Shown one piece after another: positions 35,916 through 44,702 of a stretch of 64,000 bases of DNA. The notes beneath the pieces are model-generated. The model worked only from the letters and a program-made list of their open reading frames with translations, did no database searches and was not told where the DNA came from. The stretch lies in NCBI RefSeq assembly GCF_014198605.1, contig NZ_JACIHU010000014.1. The stretch is one strand, 5' to 3'. Position 1 is the stretch's first letter; every line of letters starts with the position of its first letter. This stretch comes from Rhizobium etli_C (lineage in GTDB: Bacteria; Pseudomonadota; Alphaproteobacteria; Rhizobiales; Rhizobiaceae). The translations under genes were made by a program, and so were the position numbers.

Positions 35916-36998
35916 TTAACGAAGCCGGTTGCCGGCGCCGTCGAAAAGGAATGTGCGGCTTGCGGGAAGGCCGACGGTCAGTGTCTCGCGATTGCCGGCG
36001 ACGCGTGATTCCGGCCGCTCGATGATCAGCTGCTCGCTGCCGATGGCGGCATAGATGTAGCTGGTATTGCCGAGATGTTCGGCGACGTCGACCGCGACCG
36101 TGAGATCGGCATCGCCCGCGCCGGCATCGACGAAATGTTCGGGCCGGATGCCGAGCGTCACCTTCGTGCCGGCTTCGATGGGTTCGGTGACGGGCAGCGG
36201 CAAGCGCATATCGGCATCGCTTTCCAGCGCGATGACCGCCCTGCCCGGCTGCGTTTCGACCACCATCGCTTTCAGGAAATTCATCTTCGGCGAGCCGACG
36301 AAGCCGGCGACGAACTGGTTGGCGGGATCGTCGTAGAGGTCGAGCGGCGCGCCGATCTGTTCGATATTGCCGGCGCGGAGCACGACGATCCGGTCGGCAA
36401 GCGTCATCGCCTCCGTCTGGTCGTGGGTGACATAGATCATCGTCGTGCCGAGCTGCTTGTGCAGCCTGGAGATCTCGACACGCATCTGCACGCGCAGTTC
36501 GGCATCGAGGTTCGATAGAGGCTCGTCGAACAGGAAAACCTCCGGTTCGCGGACGATGGCGCGGCCGATTGCAACGCGCTGGCGCTGACCGCCGGAAAGC
36601 TGCTTCGGCCTGCGCTTCATCAGCTCGGTGATCTGCAAGATGTCCGCGACATGGCGAACGCGCCGCTCGGTGTCGGCCTTCGGATTGCCGTTCATCCGCA
36701 GGCCGAAGCTGAGATTTTCCTCGACCGTCAGGTGCGGATAGAGCGCGTAGGACTGGAAGACCATGGCGATGCCGCGATCGGCCGGCTCGACGTCGTTGAC
36801 GACCCTGCCGCCGATCTGAAGTTCGCCCGAGGTGATATCCTCAAGACCGGCGATCATCCTGAGCAGCGTGGACTTGCCGCAGCCGGACGGGCCGACGAAG
36901 ACGACGAACTCGCCATCCTTCACCTCCAGATTGGCGCCGTGGATGATCTCGAAGCCGCCGAAGCGCTTGACGATATTGCTGAGTGAAAGCTCTGCCAT
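35916..36998 (-). CDS. Sugar ABC transporter ATP-binding protein (UgpC/MalK family)
   Basis: The 360-residue CUT1 ATPase has Walker A GPSGCGKST at 36-44, signature LSGGQ at 134-138, Walker B FLFDEPLSNLD, and a C-terminal TOBE domain (LGIRPEHFVDAG). It follows the MalG-type permease by 12 bases and precedes the fused dehydrogenase. It would power uptake of the sugar bound by the 38789-40063 product. Confidence 0.93.
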   Translation of the reverse strand: MAELSLSNIVKRFGGFEIIHGANLEVKDGEFVVFVGPSGCGKSTLLRMIAGLEDITSGELQIGGRVVNDVEPADRGIAMVFQSYALYPHLTVEENLSFGLRMNGNPKADTERRVRHVADILQITELMKRRPKQLSGGQRQRVAIGRAIVREPEVFLFDEPLSNLDAELRVQMRVEISRLHKQLGTTMIYVTHDQTEAMTLADRIVVLRAGNIEQIGAPLDLYDDPANQFVAGFVGSPKMNFLKAMVVETQPGRAVIALESDADMRLPLPVTEPIEAGTKVTLGIRPEHFVDAGAGDADLTVAVDVAEHLGNTSYIYAAIGSEQLIIERPESRVAGNRETLTVGLPASRTFLFDGAGNRLR

Positions 36999-37010
36999 GC
37001 AGCCTCCCGA

Positions 37011-37847
37011 TTACTTGATTGCGCCGGCCGCGATGCCGGCGATGAAATGGCGCTGAAGAGCCACGAAGACGACGAGGATCGGCGCCGTCAGCAGCACCGC
37101 GCCAGCCATGATCCCGCCCCAGGAGACTTTGGTGAGGCCGATCAGCGTCCCCAATGCCACCGGCGCCGTCATCATCCCCGGTCTGGAATTGATCAGCAGC
37201 GGCCAGAGGTAATTGTTCCACGAGTGCAGGAAGAGAATGATCGCCAATGCCGCCATGGTCGGGCGCGCCAGCGGCAAGGCGATGCGCAGGAAGATCTGCC
37301 ATTCCTTGACGCCTTCGACCCGGGCCGCATCGAAAAGCTCGCCCGGCATCATCGAGAAGGATTGCCGCATGAACAAGACGCCGAGCGAATTGAACAGCGG
37401 CGGTACGATCAGCGCCACCCAGGTGTTTGCAAGCTTGAACTCGCGCGCCACCATGATGAATTGCGGAATGACGACCACGGAGAAGGGCAGCGTGATCGTG
37501 CCGAGGATGATGGCGATGACGACGGTGCGGCCGACGAAACGGTAACGTGCCAGTGCCCAGCCAGCCATCGAAGTCAGCAGCACCGAGAGCACTGTATAGA
37601 TCAGCGCCACGCCGATGGAGATCACCATGGCTCCGATGAAATCGGTATCGGCCTGCAGGTTCTTGAAATTCTCGACGAAGTTGGTCGATGGCCACAGCAC
37701 GATGTCAGGGCTGAAAATGCCGTTGTCGGGCATCGTGGAGAAGACGAACATCATCCAGAGCGGAAACAGCCAGATTATCGCAAGCGGCGCTAGTGCGGCA
37801 TGCAACGCGATCTGGCGCAGCAGAAGGGATTGTGATTTGGATTTCAT
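37011..37847 (-). CDS. Sugar ABC transporter permease (MalG type)
   Basis: The 278-residue membrane protein has the CUT1 loop DAARVEGVKEWQIFLRIALPLARP; here the usual EAA-x3-DG reads DAA-x3-EG, a conservative change. The N-terminus MKSKSQSLLLRQIALH leads into a first membrane helix. Its start overlaps the MalF-type gene end by four bases. Confidence 0.91.
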   Translation of the reverse strand: MKSKSQSLLLRQIALHAALAPLAIIWLFPLWMMFVFSTMPDNGIFSPDIVLWPSTNFVENFKNLQADTDFIGAMVISIGVALIYTVLSVLLTSMAGWALARYRFVGRTVVIAIILGTITLPFSVVVIPQFIMVAREFKLANTWVALIVPPLFNSLGVLFMRQSFSMMPGELFDAARVEGVKEWQIFLRIALPLARPTMAALAIILFLHSWNNYLWPLLINSRPGMMTAPVALGTLIGLTKVSWGGIMAGAVLLTAPILVVFVALQRHFIAGIAAGAIK

Positions 37848-38704
37848 TTCGGATCCCTCCCGACCCAGAGATTGAGAAGCGAGATCGCCACGGCAAGAGC
37901 AGCCATCGTATAGGCGATCGCCGAGGCATAACCGAAGTTCAGTGCGGTGAAACCCTGCCGGTAAAGGAAGAGGCCGAGCGTCTCCGTGCCGCCGCCGGGG
38001 CCGCCGCGATTGGTGATGAGAAAGGGCTCGGTGAAGAGCTGCATGGTGCCGATCACCGAAAGCACCACACAGAAGAGGATGATCGGTTTCAACAGCGGCA
38101 GGGTGATATGAAAAAACTGCTGTACCTTGCTCACTCGGTCGAGCGTTGCTGCCTCGTAGACATCGTCGGGAATGGCCTGCAGGCCGGCGAGGATGATGAT
38201 GGCGTTATAGCCGGCCCAGCGCCATGTGACGGCGAGGATGATCACGGCCATCGCCGCATTGGCATTGTCGAACCAGGATATCGGGCTGAAACCGATGGCC
38301 GAAATCATCTTGTTGATGACGCCGAAATCGAGGCTGAACATCAGCCGGAACACGGCTGCGTAAGCGACCTCACCAACGACAACCGGCGCAAAGAAGGCGA
38401 AACGGAAAAGCGGGCGCGCTTTCAGGAGCGGCGAATTGAGCAGCACGGCCATGACGGTCGCAAGCGCGATCATGACCGGCACCTGGATCACCAGGATGAT
38501 CAGCGTGTTGTAAAGAGCGTTATAGAAGGCCGGGTCGTAGAAGAGCCGGCCCCAATTGGACTGCAGACTGTATTTCCACGGGTTGATGCGAGTGTTTTGA
38601 AAGGAAATCAGGAACGAATTGATGATCGGCCAGATCCAGAAGGTGGCAAAGATCAGCAGATAGGGGGCGAGGAACGCATAAGCGCTCCGGGTTCTGAACG
38701 GCAT
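37844..38704 (-). CDS. Sugar ABC transporter permease (MalF type)
   Basis: The start is ATG 38704, right after an AGGAGG ribosome site; a TTG one codon earlier is less likely. The 286-residue protein shows CUT1 permease helices and a loop DVYEAATLDRVSKVQQFFHI, where the usual DGA is DRV. It pairs with the product of 37011-37847. An intergenic stem-loop separates it from the binding-protein gene. Confidence 0.91.
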   Translation of the reverse strand: MPFRTRSAYAFLAPYLLIFATFWIWPIINSFLISFQNTRINPWKYSLQSNWGRLFYDPAFYNALYNTLIILVIQVPVMIALATVMAVLLNSPLLKARPLFRFAFFAPVVVGEVAYAAVFRLMFSLDFGVINKMISAIGFSPISWFDNANAAMAVIILAVTWRWAGYNAIIILAGLQAIPDDVYEAATLDRVSKVQQFFHITLPLLKPIILFCVVLSVIGTMQLFTEPFLITNRGGPGGGTETLGLFLYRQGFTALNFGYASAIAYTMAALAVAISLLNLWVGRDPK

Positions 38705-38757
38705 CAAGCCTCCTCCTTACGAACGAACGAATGACCGGCCGGGTTACAAGCCAGGAG

Positions 38758-38780
38758 GCCGGGCGCTTGAAGCGCCCGGC
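38758..38780. other. Perfect 9-bp stem-loop after binding-protein gene
   Basis: GCCGGGCGC at 38758-38766 pairs with GCGCCCGGC at 38772-38780, loop TTGAA. It lies nine bases after the binding-protein stop on the minus strand and before the first permease. No U-tract follows; it probably protects the upstream message or attenuates the downstream one. Confidence 0.6.
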
Positions 38781-38788
38781 ATCGTCAT

Positions 38789-40063
38789 TCATTGCGCGAT
38801 CGGAAGCCCGGTCGCCGAAGCGATCTGGTTGGCGGCGTCGTCGAGAGCCGCCTTCGCGTCGGGGTAGCCACCGGCGAAGAATTTCGTCTGCGTTGCCCTG
38901 AAGATGCCTTCGGCATCGCTTTGGAAGGCGGTGCCGCGGCTCGGAACGATCTTCGGCAGCGTCGCCAGAATATCAGCCCAGACTTTCTGCCCGCCCCAAT
39001 ATGGCTGCGGCTCGTTGACGAAGGGATCCTTCTCGGCCGAAAGCAGCGACGGCACCAGGCCGAATTCCTTCAACATGGTCACCTGCCCCTCGTTGGTGCC
39101 GAGGGCATAGTTGACGAACTTCCAGGCCGCTTCCTTGTTTGCGGACGCTGCCGAAATTGCAAGCGACGAACCGCCGAGATTGGCCGCGTGCGGGCCGTCG
39201 GCCGTCAGGCTCGGCATCCTGTAGACGCCCCATTTGCCCTTGAGATCGGGAGAGGTCGAGCGCACGGTGCCTTCATACCAGCCGCCATAGAGCTGGCTTG
39301 CCGCCTTGCCGGCGGTATTGGCCTGGATCTTTTCGTCCCAGTTGGCCGCCGTCAGCGTGCCGGCATCCTTCATCTCCTTCACCTTTTGCAGTGCGGCGAC
39401 GCAGGCCGGCTGGCTGATGGTGATATTCTGGCCGTCGGTCGAGAAATAGCCGCAGCCCTGCTCGTTGGCGATCATGCGGAACCATTCGCTGTCGCCGTTA
39501 AAATCGGCCTGCGCCATGACGACACCGGAATTGGCGGCCGAGATCTTCTTGCCGGCGGCGATGAAATCGTCCCAGGTGCTGATGGTGCTCGGGTCGACGC
39601 CGGCTTTTTCGTACATGTCGCGGCGGTAAAAGACGGCGACAGGACCGGAATCCCACGGCATGGCGTAGGCGACATCGCCGACTTCGAGCTCGGTGCGCTT
39701 GAAGTCGGGGAATTTCGCCTGGATCTCCGGGGTGTAGCCGAGCTCCTTCAGATTGGCGAAGCAATCCGGGAAACGGCTCCAGAAGATTTCAGCTTCGAAA
39801 TTCTCGATGCTGACGATGTCGGGCAAGCCTTCGCCGCCGGCAGCGCAGGCAGCCAGCGTCTTATCGAAAACCTGGCTGTTGCCGAGGTCCTCGACCGTGA
39901 CCTTGATATCGGGAAACTGTTTGTTGAAGCCCGGCAGCGTGGACTTCAATGCCGATGCGGCGACATTCCAGCTCCAGATGGTGAGATTGGCCGGTTCTGC
40001 AAAGGCAGAGCCGGAAGCAAGCAGTGCGACAGCTGCTGTCGCGGCGAGAAGTTTGAAGCGCAT
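38789..40063 (-). CDS. Sugar ABC transporter substrate-binding protein (family 1)
   Basis: This 424-residue protein has a signal peptide (MRFKLLAATAAVALLASGSA, cleavage after AFA near residue 22) and the family 1 fold (LTIWSWNVAASALKS at the mature start; AMPWDSGPVAVFYRRDMY later). It heads an operon of two permeases, an ATPase and the Gfo/Idh-AKR fusion, and is divergent from an AraC-type regulator, which probably controls it. A GGAGG site precedes the ATG. The sugar is unknown. Confidence 0.92.
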   Translation of the reverse strand: MRFKLLAATAAVALLASGSAFAEPANLTIWSWNVAASALKSTLPGFNKQFPDIKVTVEDLGNSQVFDKTLAACAAGGEGLPDIVSIENFEAEIFWSRFPDCFANLKELGYTPEIQAKFPDFKRTELEVGDVAYAMPWDSGPVAVFYRRDMYEKAGVDPSTISTWDDFIAAGKKISAANSGVVMAQADFNGDSEWFRMIANEQGCGYFSTDGQNITISQPACVAALQKVKEMKDAGTLTAANWDEKIQANTAGKAASQLYGGWYEGTVRSTSPDLKGKWGVYRMPSLTADGPHAANLGGSSLAISAASANKEAAWKFVNYALGTNEGQVTMLKEFGLVPSLLSAEKDPFVNEPQPYWGGQKVWADILATLPKIVPSRGTAFQSDAEGIFRATQTKFFAGGYPDAKAALDDAANQIASATGLPIAQ

Positions 40064-40149
40064 TGAAAATCCTCCCTTTTCAATTGCCGATCTTTCACGA
40101 ACGCGGTTAGACTATCCGCAAGGGAGCGGCTGTCTCCTAAAAAGGGAAT

Positions 40150-41070
40150 ATGGATTTGGCGGAAAGTAAGATCGGCACCAGTGCAATCTACCGGCCCGGC
40201 GCCAGCAGCATCGAGGGTGCGCCGACGGCGCTGCAGATGTTTCATGCCCATCCGCTCGTCATGGCCATGCCGCACTGGCACGCGCAAGTCGAGGTCAACT
40301 ATGTCATGCGCGGCACTGTTCACTACCGGATGAGCGATCACGAATTCCGGCTGAACGCCGGCGAAATGTGCCTTTTCTGGGGTGGCCAGCCGCATCAGAT
40401 GGACGAATCCTCGGATGATTCGCTTTATGCCGGCGCCCATTTGCCGCTCATTTATTTCTTCCGGCTGCGTCTGCCGATCAGCATTTCCAGCCGGCTGATG
40501 AAGGGTGATACGCTGCTGACCTCGGCAACCGATGCCGCCGACACTGAAAATTTCGCCCGCTGGTTTCGCTATTCCAAGTCCGGCGATTCCGCCAAGGCCC
40601 AGCACGCTGTCGACGAACTGCTGCTGCGCATCGAGCGCATTGCGCTCGAACCCTATTCGATGACGACGTCGAAGACGACCGTCAGCCTGGAAGGCGATCA
40701 GCCGCATCCGAATTCCTCGCGCAGCGTCGCGCGCATGTGCGATTTCATCGCCGCCAATTTTCTGCAGGACATCGATTCGGTCGACATTGCCCGCGCCGCC
40801 GATCTGCACCCGAAATATGCGATGAACCTGTTCAAGCGATCGACCGGCATGACGATCAGCAAATATGTGACGCTGCTCAGGCTGTCGCGCGCCCAGGCGA
40901 TGCTGATGAGCGAAGGCGCCAATGTGTTGCAGGTGGCGATGGACAGCGGCTTCGGCTCGATCAGCGCCTTCAACAAATCCTTCCGCCATATCGCCGGCAT
41001 GTCGCCATCGGATTTCCGCCGGGATATCCGGCTGGTGACGACGGTGCCTGCCGGCGCGTTTCAGAATTAG
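40150..41070 (+). CDS. AraC family transcriptional regulator
   Basis: The 306-residue protein has an N-terminal cupin-like sensing domain (AMPHWHAQVEVNYVMRGTVH, with a LNAGEMCLFWGGQPHQ stretch) and a C-terminal pair of helix-turn-helices (VDIARAADLHPKYAMNLFK and NVLQVAMDSGFGSISAFNKSF). It is divergent from the importer operon across an 86-base gap and most likely activates it when sugar is present. Its AAGGG ribosome site lies just before the ATG. Confidence 0.92.
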   Translation: MDLAESKIGTSAIYRPGASSIEGAPTALQMFHAHPLVMAMPHWHAQVEVNYVMRGTVHYRMSDHEFRLNAGEMCLFWGGQPHQMDESSDDSLYAGAHLPLIYFFRLRLPISISSRLMKGDTLLTSATDAADTENFARWFRYSKSGDSAKAQHAVDELLLRIERIALEPYSMTTSKTTVSLEGDQPHPNSSRSVARMCDFIAANFLQDIDSVDIARAADLHPKYAMNLFKRSTGMTISKYVTLLRLSRAQAMLMSEGANVLQVAMDSGFGSISAFNKSFRHIAGMSPSDFRRDIRLVTTVPAGAFQN

Positions 41071-41077
41071 CGGCCGG

Positions 41078-41494
41078 TCACAACACGGCGTCGACTGACG
41101 ACCGTTTCTCGGCCAGTTCGATCTGAATGCCATCGGGATCGCGCAGAAAGGCGACCTTGTGCAGAACTTCGGCATTGACAGCCAGCCGCGGTCGCTCCTT
41201 GACCTCGACGCCGGCCTGTTCCAGCCGGGCGAATGTCTCATCGACACTTTCGAACAGGAAGGTCAGATGCCGTAGCCCTGCCGTGCCCTCGGGAACGTCA
41301 ACCGCCCTTGCCGCACCACCGGCCGGCGCGACGATTTCGAGCATGCCGCCGCCGGCATCGAGAAAGGCGATCTGAGAGCCGTCGGCCATCGTCTTGCGCA
41401 GGTGCAGGCGCAGGCCGAGCAGGCCGCAGTAAAAATCGATGGCACGATCCATGTCGCTGACCGTCATGCCGATATGTTCGAAGGATTTCAGCAT
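41078..41494 (-). CDS. VOC (glyoxalase/bleomycin-resistance fold) family protein
   Basis: This 138-residue protein has the vicinal-oxygen-chelate fold: FEHIGMTVSDMDRAIDFYCGLLG at the N-terminus with the first metal ligand (H7), a central GLRHLTFLFESVDETFARL repeat with the second histidine, and a C-terminal FLRDPDGIQIELAE with the glutamate ligand. It resembles lactoylglutathione lyase or methylmalonyl-CoA epimerase relatives. A mutase gene lies about 4.4 kb away, but adjacency does not support an epimerase role strongly. It stands alone between convergent and divergent neighbours. Confidence 0.85.
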   Translation of the reverse strand: MLKSFEHIGMTVSDMDRAIDFYCGLLGLRLHLRKTMADGSQIAFLDAGGGMLEIVAPAGGAARAVDVPEGTAGLRHLTFLFESVDETFARLEQAGVEVKERPRLAVNAEVLHKVAFLRDPDGIQIELAEKRSSVDAVL

Positions 41495-41649
41495 AGGTGC
41501 TTCTTTCGTTTGTGGATGAGAACGGATTTCGGCGGCGCCTTGGAATTCTACGGATGAGCGGGATGGCTGGAGGGCTGCAGACGGGTGGTCGCTTGCGCTC
41601 TCTCAATGTCGCCACTAGGTTGTCGTTGAAAGATGGGGCCACCAAAGTC

Positions 41650-42156
41650 ATGCATATTCGAAGAGCGCTACCTGCCGACGCGGAGGAACTATGCGGTCTC
41701 CTGAACGATATCATCCGGGCCGGCGGAACAACCGCGCTCGAGATGCCGCTGACGGCTGCGGAATTCGCAGACTGGTTCATCGACGGCGAGTTTCCCCTTG
41801 TCTGCCATGTCGCCGAGCATGATCGGTCGCTTGTTGGCTTTCAGTCGTTGAGCGTGTACGGTGATCCGCCGAAGGGTTATGCCGATATCGCAACATTTGC
41901 CCGTATGAGCCCGAGGATTTCCGGCGCCGGCAGCGCCCTTTTCCCGGCGACGCGGGCAACAGCTGAAGAGCTCGGGCTCGAATTCATCAATGCGACCATT
42001 CGTGCCGACAATGTCGGCGGTCTTGCTTATTACGCAAAGATGGGCTTCGAGCCCTATGACAGGTTGGTCCAGGTTCCGCTGTTGGACGGAACGCCCGTCG
42101 ATCGGGTCAAGAAGCGTTTCAAGGTGGATGCCAAGCCTCCGGCATCCCCCGTTTGA
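41650..42156 (+). CDS. GNAT family N-acetyltransferase
   Basis: I take ATG 41650 (MHIRRALPADAEELCGLLND) as start because GNAT domains open this way; the upstream extension has no domain content. The 168-residue protein continues with GFQSLSVYGDPPKGYADIATF, an acetyl-CoA loop region (RISGAGSALF), and LGLEFINATIRADNVGGLAYYAKMGF near the C-terminus, as in phosphinothricin-acetyltransferase-like enzymes. It lies alone between divergent and convergent genes, so the acceptor is unknown. Confidence 0.83.
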   Translation: MHIRRALPADAEELCGLLNDIIRAGGTTALEMPLTAAEFADWFIDGEFPLVCHVAEHDRSLVGFQSLSVYGDPPKGYADIATFARMSPRISGAGSALFPATRATAEELGLEFINATIRADNVGGLAYYAKMGFEPYDRLVQVPLLDGTPVDRVKKRFKVDAKPPASPV

Positions 42157-42221
42157 CCGTTCGAAGGCTCCGTCGGAAGGCCCCACGTCCGTAGCCCTTT
42201 AACGCCCCTCCCCTGCTTTGC

Positions 42222-43316
42222 TCACAGGCCGGCAGCCGCGCGCTGTTCCTCCGGAAGCCAGGAGCGGTAGAGCGGGTGATCGGCGGCGATCGGCATCGGC
42301 GTCGGCTTGCCGGTGCGCTGCGAGAAATAGGCGGCCGTCACCAGTTCCAGGGAATTGCGGGCATCCTGCAATGTGACCGGCGGATCCGTGTCCTCGACGA
42401 TCGCCCGGTGGAACAGCTCGAACTGGCGGGTATAGCCGTCCTCGCCGGGCACGTAGGCGGCCAGCGCCGCGTCGATCCGCGCCTGATGTTCCTCCGTTCC
42501 GGCGGTAAAGACCCAGGGATCGCGGCCCATCGTATAGGGTTCGAGAATGCTTTCGGCGACAAGATCGCTGAAGCAGAAACGCAGCCGCGAGATCTCCTTG
42601 CGCGAGCCGAGCGTCATCGACAGTGTCGCCAGAGAACCGTTCTGCATCTTCACCGAAAGCGCTGCCGTATCCTCGACCTCGATCGGGTTGACCAGGGTGG
42701 CGCCATAGGAAAACACCTCGGCACAGGGGCCATGCACGTAGTTCAGCATGTCATGGGCGTGGATCGCGTGGCCGAGAAGGCCGCCGCCGAGCTCGGTCGC
42801 CCATTTGCCGCGCCACGGCACGGCGTAATAATCCGGGCCGCGCCACCAATGGGTTTCGATCGTCGTCAGGAACGGTTTGCCGGCCAGGCCGCGCTCGATC
42901 AGCAGCTTCAGCTTCTGCAGGCCGGAGCCGTAACGATACTGGAAGATCGGCATCAGCTTCTTGCCGGGAAAGCGGGCGAGGATGCGCTCCATCTCGTCGA
43001 CCTCGGCGATCGAGCCGAAGAGCGGCTTCTCGCAGATCACGTGCTTGCCGGATTCGATGCCCTTGCGGCAAAGCTCGAAATGCGAGCTCGGCGGCGTCGA
43101 AATATCGATGATGTCGAGATCGTCGCGGGCAAACAGCGAATCCGCATCCTGCGTATATTCATCGATGCCGAACTCCTCGCACAGCGCTTTGCCGCGGTCC
43201 TCGTCGAGCGAGCAGAGCACGGGAACCTCAAAAAGATCCTTGTTCCAGCCGAAGCCGGTCAGATGCCGCGCGGCAATGCCTGCGCCGATGACGCCGACGC
43301 GCAATTTCCTGGTCAT
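42222..43316 (-). CDS. Gfo/Idh/MocA family oxidoreductase
   Basis: The 364-residue enzyme has an N-terminal Rossmann fold (LRVGVIGAGIAARHLTGFG), the catalytic EKP motif in HVICEKPLFG and an alpha/beta C-terminal domain with HAIHAHDMLNYVHG. The ribosome site AGGAGG precedes the ATG. It follows the related gene at 43327-44337 by ten bases, and the two were probably cotranscribed. Two tandem Gfo/Idh enzymes often catalyse successive oxidations or a retro-redox step on one sugar. Confidence 0.9.
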   Translation of the reverse strand: MTRKLRVGVIGAGIAARHLTGFGWNKDLFEVPVLCSLDEDRGKALCEEFGIDEYTQDADSLFARDDLDIIDISTPPSSHFELCRKGIESGKHVICEKPLFGSIAEVDEMERILARFPGKKLMPIFQYRYGSGLQKLKLLIERGLAGKPFLTTIETHWWRGPDYYAVPWRGKWATELGGGLLGHAIHAHDMLNYVHGPCAEVFSYGATLVNPIEVEDTAALSVKMQNGSLATLSMTLGSRKEISRLRFCFSDLVAESILEPYTMGRDPWVFTAGTEEHQARIDAALAAYVPGEDGYTRQFELFHRAIVEDTDPPVTLQDARNSLELVTAAYFSQRTGKPTPMPIAADHPLYRSWLPEEQRAAAGL

Positions 43317-43326
43317 GATATCCTCC

Positions 43327-44337
43327 TCAGCGAGCGCCGATGCGCGCGGCTTTCGTCTGGGCGTCGAGCGAAAGGCGGCAGACTTCGAAAACGTGGTCCT
43401 GCGTCATCGCCGTCTGAGTGCGGTTGGCGACATCGGCGGTGAAAGCATCGAAATAATCGAGTTTCTCGCCGCTGCAATCGATATGGGTCATCTCCTTGCC
43501 GTTGACGAGGAAGAGATGATCCTTGCCCGGCCGGCCGGCAATATCGATATATTTGCGCAGTTCGATATAACCCTCGGTGCCGAGGATGGTCAGGCGTCCG
43601 TCGCCCCAGGTCGGCAGCGCCTCCGGGGTGAACCAGTCGACGCGGACATAACCTGCCGCCCTGTCGGAGCGCAGCAGCACTTCACCGAAATCCTGGAAGG
43701 CCGGCTTGTCGGGCATGCCGAAATTGCCGATCGAGCTGGCGATGACCTCCCCCGACGTCGAGCCGGTATAGAACAGGAACTGGTCGACCTGATGCGAGGC
43801 GATGTCGACGATGATACCGCCGAAAGCTTCCGGATCGAAGAACCAGTCCGGCCGGGTCGGCAGCTGCAGCCGATGCGGGCCGACGCCGAGCGTTTGGATC
43901 ACCTTGCCGATTGCGCCGTCGGCGACGAGCTTGCCGGCCCTGACGGCGGAGCGCACGCAGTGGCGCTCGGAAAAGCAGATCGAGAAGATCTTGCCGGTTT
44001 CGGCGACGGTCTTCCGAACCTCCTCGAGCTGCGCGAAGGTCGTCACACCCGGCTTATCGGTCATCACGTCCTTGCCCGCTTTCATCGCCCGGATGGCAAG
44101 CCCGGCGCGGTCGCGCGGGATCGCGGCAATGCAGATGACGTCGATCGACGGATCGTCGAACAGCTTCTCCCGATCGATCTGCGGCGCATCGGGATAGGTC
44201 TTCTCGAAGGCTTCGCGCAATGCCGGCACCGAGGTCTGCGGGCAATAGCCAACGAACTCGCCGCCCGCGGCAAGCAATCCCTTCACATGATCGAATGTAT
44301 GCCCATGGTCGATTCCGACGACGGCAAATCTCAACAT
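43327..44337 (-). CDS. Gfo/Idh/MocA family oxidoreductase with DKP variant
   Basis: ATG 44337 (MLRFAVVGIDHGHTFDHV) gives 336 residues; the upstream extension is out of family. The Rossmann motif is atypical: after GID comes HGH instead of GxGxxA/G. The usual EKP reads DKP (DVMTDKPGVTTF), still keeping the catalytic lysine. A likely active-site histidine lies in GGIIVDIASHQVDQFLFY. It is the first gene of a two-gene unit. The divergence suggests an unusual substrate or cofactor use; a non-enzymatic role is also possible. Confidence 0.86.
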   Translation of the reverse strand: MLRFAVVGIDHGHTFDHVKGLLAAGGEFVGYCPQTSVPALREAFEKTYPDAPQIDREKLFDDPSIDVICIAAIPRDRAGLAIRAMKAGKDVMTDKPGVTTFAQLEEVRKTVAETGKIFSICFSERHCVRSAVRAGKLVADGAIGKVIQTLGVGPHRLQLPTRPDWFFDPEAFGGIIVDIASHQVDQFLFYTGSTSGEVIASSIGNFGMPDKPAFQDFGEVLLRSDRAAGYVRVDWFTPEALPTWGDGRLTILGTEGYIELRKYIDIAGRPGKDHLFLVNGKEMTHIDCSGEKLDYFDAFTADVANRTQTAMTQDHVFEVCRLSLDAQTKAARIGAR

Positions 44338-44702
44338 CGCTGCAATATCCTCCCGGGATTTTCTGAGCACCGGCTGGCGCCGGCATCCTCCATGTCGGGC
44401 AAAACAGATAACGAAACTTGCCTCCTGTCAAGGCGAGATCGAGGCTGAAAATGCGTGTTGATGTATGTAAATATCTGAAATTAAATAGATATTTTGTATC
44501 TAAATAGTTATTTACGGATTTGCGGCGCCGTTTTGCCGACAAGCCGCTCATTCGATCCGATTGGACGAAAGTCTTTTTCTCCAGCACGTCTTGCCCCGTC
44601 TGCGTGAATGTGATCGATTTCACCCGCTGCCGGTTTGGAGGGCGGCACCATCTCGGAAATTTTCAAAGCGCACGCCCCGCTTGCCTGTGACGGAGGATCA
44701 CC
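44338..44702. other. Divergent intergenic region with AT-rich nested inverted repeats
   Basis: The 365 bases between the Gfo/Idh pair and the FAH gene hold no supportable gene. A strongly AT-rich patch at 44460-44515 contains AAATATCT (44469-44476) opposite AGATATTT (44487-44494), and an outer pair GTAAATA (44467-44473) opposite TATTTAC (44509-44515). It contrasts with the GC-rich surroundings and is probably a regulator-binding promoter region serving one or both neighbours. Confidence 0.45.
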
